Positions 14,307 through 18,431 of a stretch of DNA of 18,431 nucleotides are shown piece after piece. This stretch comes from CAWEYG01 sp050747885 (GTDB taxonomy: Bacteria; Acidobacteriota; Thermoanaerobaculia; UBA5066; DATFVB01), in NCBI GenBank assembly GCA_050747885.1, contig JBOGJO010000078.1, forward strand, positions 1 through 18,431, given 5' to 3'. The position numbers were made by a program, and so were the translations under genes. Below the pieces are notes generated by a model, which was given only the letters and a program-made list of their open reading frames with translations, had not been told where the DNA came from and did not search any database. Numbering within the stretch: position 1 is the first letter of the stretch; each line of letters begins with the position of its first letter.

Positions 14307-14956
14307 GAGTGCTTGCGGGAGGCGGGCTCCCATTCCCGCGCGAGACGGGCGAGCCCCATCTCTGTCAGGGGATGCTTGAAGAGCTGCTCGACGATCGCGA
14401 AGGAAACCGTCGCGACGTCGGCGCCCATCAAGGCCGCGTCGAGAACGTGCACGGGATTGCGGATCGAATCAACCAGAACGAGGGTCTGGAACCCGTAGTT
14501 GTCGTAAATCCGGATGATTTGCTCGATCAGGTCCATTCCGATGGCGCCGATGTCGTCGAGGCTGCCCACGAACGGAGAGACGTAGGCGGCTCCCGACTTG
14601 CCGATGATCAGGGCCTGCGCCGCCGAGAAGCAGAGCGAGACGTTGACGGCGATCTGGTCCTGAGCGAGAAGCCGGACGACTTTCAGACCGTCGGCGGTCA
14701 TCGGAAGCTTGACGACGATGTCCTTGCCGAGCTTGTGGTATTCGCGCCCTTCCTTGTACATCCCTTTCGCGTCGGTCGAAACGACCTCGGCCGTGACGGG
14801 GCCGTCGCACACGGCCGCGAGCTCGCGAACGACCTGCCGGTAATCGCGCCCTTCGGCGACCGCCTGCGAAGGAGGGACGGAAATCCCGTCGAGGAGCCCC
14901 CAGTCCTTGACCTTCCGGGCTTCCTCGACCTTGACGGTCTCGAGAAAAAAACGCAT
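14303..14956 (-). CDS. Transaldolase-like (fructose-6-phosphate aldolase/TalC type) protein with altered active site
   Basis: This 217-residue protein has the short transaldolase fold, with the Schiff-base lysine K83 in DIVVKLPMTADG, VNVSLCFSAAQAL (104-116), YVSPFVGSLDDIG (125-137) and the C-terminal IVEQLFKHPLTEMGL. Transaldolase/FSA enzymes move or cleave dihydroxyacetone units. Two residues that are nearly invariant in the family differ. The Asp of strand 1 (FSA D6) is E6, and the TTNPS loop (FSA N28) reads SVPPS, with proline at 28. The lysine chemistry may persist with another substrate or reaction. The start is ATG 14956, with a weak upstream site. It lies 64 bp after gyrA and overlaps the DUF507 gene by 4 bp. 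Confidence 0.82.
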   Translation of the reverse strand: MRFFLETVKVEEARKVKDWGLLDGISVPPSQAVAEGRDYRQVVRELAAVCDGPVTAEVVSTDAKGMYKEGREYHKLGKDIVVKLPMTADGLKVVRLLAQDQIAVNVSLCFSAAQALIIGKSGAAYVSPFVGSLDDIGAIGMDLIEQIIRIYDNYGFQTLVLVDSIRNPVHVLDAALMGADVATVSFAIVEQLFKHPLTEMGLARLAREWEPASRKHS

Positions 14957-15020
14957 CCGCGAATCTTATCAGGCCCGGCAAGGCGGCGCCGCGGCCCTCT
15001 CCCCGGATTTCCCGAGCCTC

Positions 15021-17603
15021 CTATTCCTTGAGGAACGGAGGAGCGTCCGGCGTGAGGGACGCCTGCGCGGGGACTTCGTCCTCCGGCTCTTCCCTCTCGG
15101 CGAGCTTGGCCACCGCCACGACGCGGTCTCCTTCGTCGAGGTCGATCAACCGCACGCCCATGGCCGCCCGGCCGGTCTCGCGAATGTCCTTGACCTTGAG
15201 GCGGATCAGGATCCCCTTTTCCGTGATCAGGAGGACCTGATCTTCGTCGGTCACCGACTTGATCCCGACGACCGGACCGTTCTTCTCGGTCACCTTCACG
15301 TTGATGACCCCGGAGCCGCCGCGGGTCTGGAGGCGATATTCAGAGGCCAGGCTGCGCTTTCCGTAGCCCTTCTCGGTGACCGTCAGAATGGTCCCATCCT
15401 CTTCCACGGCCTCCATCTCGACCACGCAGTCCTCGTCGCGCTTGAAACGGATCCCGAAGACGCCGGTCGCCGTGCGACCCATCGGCCGGACGTCTTTCTC
15501 CTTGAAGCGGATTCCGAGGCCGCTCCGCGTGCCGAGAAAAATCTGGCGCGCTCCGTCCGTGATCCGGACCGAGAGCAGCTCGTCGTTCTGCTCGAGGTTG
15601 ATCGCGTTGATGCCGCCGCTCCGGATGTTGCCGTACGCCGACAGCGGGGTTTTCTTGATGAGGCCGTTGCGCGTCGCAAAGACGAGGAACCGGTCCTCGG
15701 GGAAGTCCTTCGTTGCCGCCAGGGCCACGAGCTGTTCTTCCGGCGTGAGCTGAAGCAGATTCACGATCGCTTTCCCGCGGGTGGCCGGCCCGAGCTGCGG
15801 AAGGTCGTACACCTTGATCCAGTGCATGCGCCCCTTGGAGGTGAACGCGAGGATGTACGCGTGGGTCGAAGCGGTGAACAGGTGCTCGACCACGTCTTCT
15901 TCCTTCGTGGTGGCCCCGACCCGGCCCTTCCCGCCCCGGCGCTGGGCGCGGTAGAGAGAGAGGGGCGACCGCTTGATGTAGCCGCCTCGCGAGACGGTGA
16001 TGACCATCTCTTCTTCGACGATCAAATCTTCGACGCCGATCTCGGTCACTTCCGAGACGATCTCCGTCCGTCGTTCGTTGCCGAAGGTCTTCTTGATGTC
16101 CTTGAGCTCGCCGACGATGATCTCGCGCACGAGTTTTTCGGAGCTCAGGATCTCCTTCAAACGGGCGATGAGGTCGAGGACCTCCCGAAATTCCGCGACG
16201 ATCTTTTCCCGCTCGAGCCCGGTGAGCCTCTGCAGGCGCATGTCGAGAATCGCCTGGGCCTGGATTTCGTCCAGGTGGATGACGTCCGTCGCTTTCCCGG
16301 ATTCCTCGAGCGGCTGCCCGATGAATTTTTCCAGCCCCGAGCGGGTCATGGAAATCTCCGCAACCAGGCGGGCCTTCGCCTCCCGGGGATCGGCGGAGCC
16401 GCGGATGATCTTGATGACGGCGTCCAGATTTCCGAGGGCAAGGGCCAGGCCCTTCAGGAGATGAGCGCGTTCCCGGGCCTTCTTCAGGTCGAACTTCGTG
16501 CGCCGAACGACGACCGTCTTGCGGTGGTCGATGAAGAGCTGGAGGAGCTCCTTGAGGTTGCAGACCCTCGGCGCTCCATCGACGATCCCGAGAAAAATGA
16601 TTCCGAAAGTCGACTGCATCGCCGTCTGCGCGTACAGCTTGTTCAGGACGACCTGGGAGTTCTCGCCCCGCTTCAGGTCGACGACGACGCGAATGCCGTC
16701 GCGGTCGGACTCGTCCCGCAGGTCGGAGATCCCGTCGATCTTTTTCTCGTTGACGAGCTCGGCGATTCTCTCGATCAACTTCGCCTTGTTGACCTGATAC
16801 GGCAGCTCCGTGAGGATGATGGCTTCCTTCTCGCCCCGCGCCTGCTTTTCGATGACGACGCGCGCGCGCATCTGGATGATTCCCCGCCCCGTCGAGTAGG
16901 CGTCTTTGATCCCCTTCGCGCCGTGGATGAATCCCGCGGTCGGGAAGTCCGGCCCCGGCATGCGTTTCATGAGCTGCGCCACTGTCGAGTCCGGTTTCTG
17001 GATCAGGTCGATCGTCGCGTCGATCACTTCCCCGAGGTTGTGCGGCGGAATGTTCGTCGCCATTCCGACGGCGATGCCCGAGGAGCCGTTGACGAGCAGG
17101 TTCGGGAACTTGCACGGCAGGACGGTCGGCTCCTTCAACGAGCCGTCGTAGTTGGGCACCCAGTCGACGGTCTCCTTGTCGATGTCTTCGCCGATCATCT
17201 CGGCCGCCAGCCGCGTGAGGCGGATCTCCGTGTAGCGCATCGCGGCAGCATTGTCGCCGTCGACGGATCCGAAATTTCCCTGGCCGTCCACGAGCGGCTC
17301 GCGCATCGAGAAGTCCTGCGCCATGCGAACGATCGTGTCGTAGATCGCCGAGTCGCCGTGCGGGTGGTACTTTCCCATCACGTCGCCGACGATTCGCGCC
17401 GACTTCTTGTAGGGTTTGTTGTGAACGTTGTTCTGTTCCCACATTCCGAACAGGCAGCGTCGGTGCACCGGCTTCAGGCCGTCGCGAACGTCCGGAAGGG
17501 CTCGCCCCACGATGACCGACATCGCGTAGTCGAGGTACGACCGTCGCACCTCCTCGACCATCGAAACGGGGTTTTTCTTTTCAGAATCGAGAATCGAGCT
17601 CAT
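15021..17603 (-). CDS. gyrA: DNA gyrase subunit A
   Basis: GyrA cuts and rejoins both strands and wraps DNA, introducing negative supercoils with GyrB. The 860-residue length is normal. The catalytic Y124 follows R123 in AAMRYTEIRLTRLA. The quinolone-determining region (GKYHPHGDSAIYDTIVRMAQ, 77-96) keeps S85 and D89, the wild-type susceptible state at the usual positions. The QRRGGKG GyrA-box at 554-560 marks gyrase rather than topoisomerase IV. The C-terminal half is a beta-pinwheel of repeats, and the tail is short and acidic (EREEPEDEVP). The start is ATG 17603, 2 bases after the gyrB stop, so translation is coupled. Confidence 0.98.
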   Translation of the reverse strand: MSSILDSEKKNPVSMVEEVRRSYLDYAMSVIVGRALPDVRDGLKPVHRRCLFGMWEQNNVHNKPYKKSARIVGDVMGKYHPHGDSAIYDTIVRMAQDFSMREPLVDGQGNFGSVDGDNAAAMRYTEIRLTRLAAEMIGEDIDKETVDWVPNYDGSLKEPTVLPCKFPNLLVNGSSGIAVGMATNIPPHNLGEVIDATIDLIQKPDSTVAQLMKRMPGPDFPTAGFIHGAKGIKDAYSTGRGIIQMRARVVIEKQARGEKEAIILTELPYQVNKAKLIERIAELVNEKKIDGISDLRDESDRDGIRVVVDLKRGENSQVVLNKLYAQTAMQSTFGIIFLGIVDGAPRVCNLKELLQLFIDHRKTVVVRRTKFDLKKARERAHLLKGLALALGNLDAVIKIIRGSADPREAKARLVAEISMTRSGLEKFIGQPLEESGKATDVIHLDEIQAQAILDMRLQRLTGLEREKIVAEFREVLDLIARLKEILSSEKLVREIIVGELKDIKKTFGNERRTEIVSEVTEIGVEDLIVEEEMVITVSRGGYIKRSPLSLYRAQRRGGKGRVGATTKEEDVVEHLFTASTHAYILAFTSKGRMHWIKVYDLPQLGPATRGKAIVNLLQLTPEEQLVALAATKDFPEDRFLVFATRNGLIKKTPLSAYGNIRSGGINAINLEQNDELLSVRITDGARQIFLGTRSGLGIRFKEKDVRPMGRTATGVFGIRFKRDEDCVVEMEAVEEDGTILTVTEKGYGKRSLASEYRLQTRGGSGVINVKVTEKNGPVVGIKSVTDEDQVLLITEKGILIRLKVKDIRETGRAAMGVRLIDLDEGDRVVAVAKLAEREEPEDEVPAQASLTPDAPPFLKE

Positions 17604-17605
17604 TT

Positions 17606-18431
17606 TCAGATATCCAGATTCTTCGCCGCGAGGGCGTTGGTTTCGATGAACAGCCGGCGCGGCTCGACTTCATCCCCCATCAGCACGGAGAAGATTTCAT
17701 CGGCCTCGACGGCGTCTTCGACGTTGACCTGGAGGAGATGACGCTTCTCGCGATCCATGGTCGTTTCCCAGAGCTGCTGGGGATTCATTTCTCCGAGGCC
17801 CTTGTAACGCTGGATCGCCAGGCCTTTCTTCGCGGACTCATAGATCGACTCGAGCGTCTCGACGAGGGTCTCGCAGGTCTGCTTTTCGTCTCCGTGTCGA
17901 ATCTCGTACGGCCCGACGAGGAAAGTGCCCAGCGCCCGCGCGCATTCCCTCAGCCGCTTGGCTTCGTGCGAAGAGGCAAATTCCGGGTCGAGCCGAAACG
18001 ACTTGTCGATCCCGTTGACCGACCTCGAGAGCTCGAGCACGAAGGATTCCTTTTCCTCGTCCGCGACGACCTCGGCCCGGGAAAATTCGAGCTTTTTCGC
18101 TTCGGCCGCCAGCCCGTCGAGCTTGCGCCGATCCTTGAAGTCCTCGGCGCGGAACAGGTCCGAGTCGAGCCATGCTCTCAGGAATTCTTCCGGCACGCCC
18201 CGGGCTTCGAGGTTCGTGACGTGGGCGCGGTACCCGTCCATTTTCTCGAGGAGGCCGATCAGCTTCGCTCCCGCGACCTGCTGTTTCGAGCGCGCCTGAG
18301 TGAGAGTCCGGTCGTCGCCGCCGAGACGGGCGAGGAGAAACTTCGAGAGCTCGCGCTCGTCTTTGAGATACGTTTCTTTCTTTCCTTCCGCGATCTTGAA
18401 CAACGGCGGCTGGGCGATGTAGAGATAGCCC
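17606..18431 (-). CDS. gyrB: DNA gyrase subunit B, C-terminal part; 5' end outside window
   Basis: This is the C-terminal 274 residues of the ATPase subunit of gyrase. The visible part begins inside the Toprim domain (GYLYIAQPPLFK, reading to the window edge; the internal TTG at 18403 is a leucine codon). It ends with the conserved AIQRYKGLGEMNPQQLWETT and the C-terminal RRLFIETNA. About 190 residues lie between these blocks, against a few in the short GyrB form, so this is the long-insert type known from Escherichia coli. The stop at 17606-17608 is 2 bases before the gyrA ATG. Confidence 0.97.
   Translation of the reverse strand, partial: GYLYIAQPPLFKIAEGKKETYLKDERELSKFLLARLGGDDRTLTQARSKQQVAGAKLIGLLEKMDGYRAHVTNLEARGVPEEFLRAWLDSDLFRAEDFKDRRKLDGLAAEAKKLEFSRAEVVADEEKESFVLELSRSVNGIDKSFRLDPEFASSHEAKRLRECARALGTFLVGPYEIRHGDEKQTCETLVETLESIYESAKKGLAIQRYKGLGEMNPQQLWETTMDREKRHLLQVNVEDAVEADEIFSVLMGDEVEPRRLFIETNALAAKNLDI

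Noticed and set aside
14957..15020. Possible regulatory RNA or terminator between gyrA and the transaldolase-like gene
   Set aside because: The 64-bp gap holds only a short GC palindrome (GCGGCGCCGC), with no T-tract or clear promoter boxes.
16930..17603. Quinolone-resistance change in gyrA
   Set aside because: The serine and aspartate at the two main resistance positions (S85, D89) are the usual susceptible residues.
14907..17741. 944-residue open frame antisense to gyrA
   Set aside because: It shows the same shadow composition, repeating D, V, R and L in low-complexity fashion. The gyrA reading is unambiguous.
1..18431. Mobile element, phage, CRISPR or defence system
   Set aside because: I see no transposase, integrase, phage structural gene, direct-repeat array or defence-type nuclease; DprA is the only gene linked to DNA uptake.

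Overview
The window is GC-rich, gene-dense bacterial chromosome with short gaps and many overlapping starts and stops. Two secreted lipoproteins and a large outer-membrane barrel protein show a diderm (Gram-negative-type) envelope. The mix of GC content, gene families (DUF507, a peptidase/propeller/barrel fusion, a transaldolase-like protein after gyrA) and gene order suggests Acidobacteriota. That placement is inference, because no rRNA gene or other decisive marker is present. No tRNA, rRNA, CRISPR array, insertion sequence or phage gene was recognised, and no stretch above 300 bases lacks a gene.

Layout. (1) 1-850, plus strand: the 3' part of lepA (elongation factor 4). (2) 855-4734, minus strand: dprA, topA and a 69-residue zinc-ribbon protein, a DNA uptake/processing and topology cluster running back toward lepA. 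(3) 4797-8905, plus strand: a compact envelope operon of a TPR lipoprotein, a second lipoprotein with a probable non-AUG start, and a 1003-residue protein that joins a zinc peptidase, a TolB-like propeller and an Omp85-like barrel. A metallo-beta-lactamase-fold phosphodiesterase-like gene follows (8964-9716), probably from its own promoter. (4) 9749-13985, minus strand: a vitamin B6 cluster, transcribed as a MocR-type regulator (pdxR-like), pdxS, a 127-bp palindrome, pdxT, and an arylamine N-acetyltransferase-like gene fused by an ATGA overlap to pdxT. (5) 14043-18431, minus strand: the 3' end of gyrB, gyrA, a transaldolase-like gene with altered active-site residues, and a DUF507 gene.

How the genes work together. 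PdxS and PdxT form the ribose-5-phosphate-dependent pyridoxal 5'-phosphate synthase, and the MocR-type protein probably senses that product. Its promoter has a consensus -35 box, and a perfect 8-bp inverted repeat covers the -10 box through the start codon, which suggests autorepression. GyrA/GyrB and TopA have opposing effects on supercoiling and lie in separate minus-strand clusters. The three envelope genes are spaced so tightly that they are probably made together and act at the outer membrane.

The less ordinary parts are the three-domain outer-membrane protein and its lipoproteins, the pdxS-pdxT palindrome, the regulator's operator, the divergent transaldolase, and the acetyltransferase with a long C-terminal extension. 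Everything else is ordinary housekeeping sequence.
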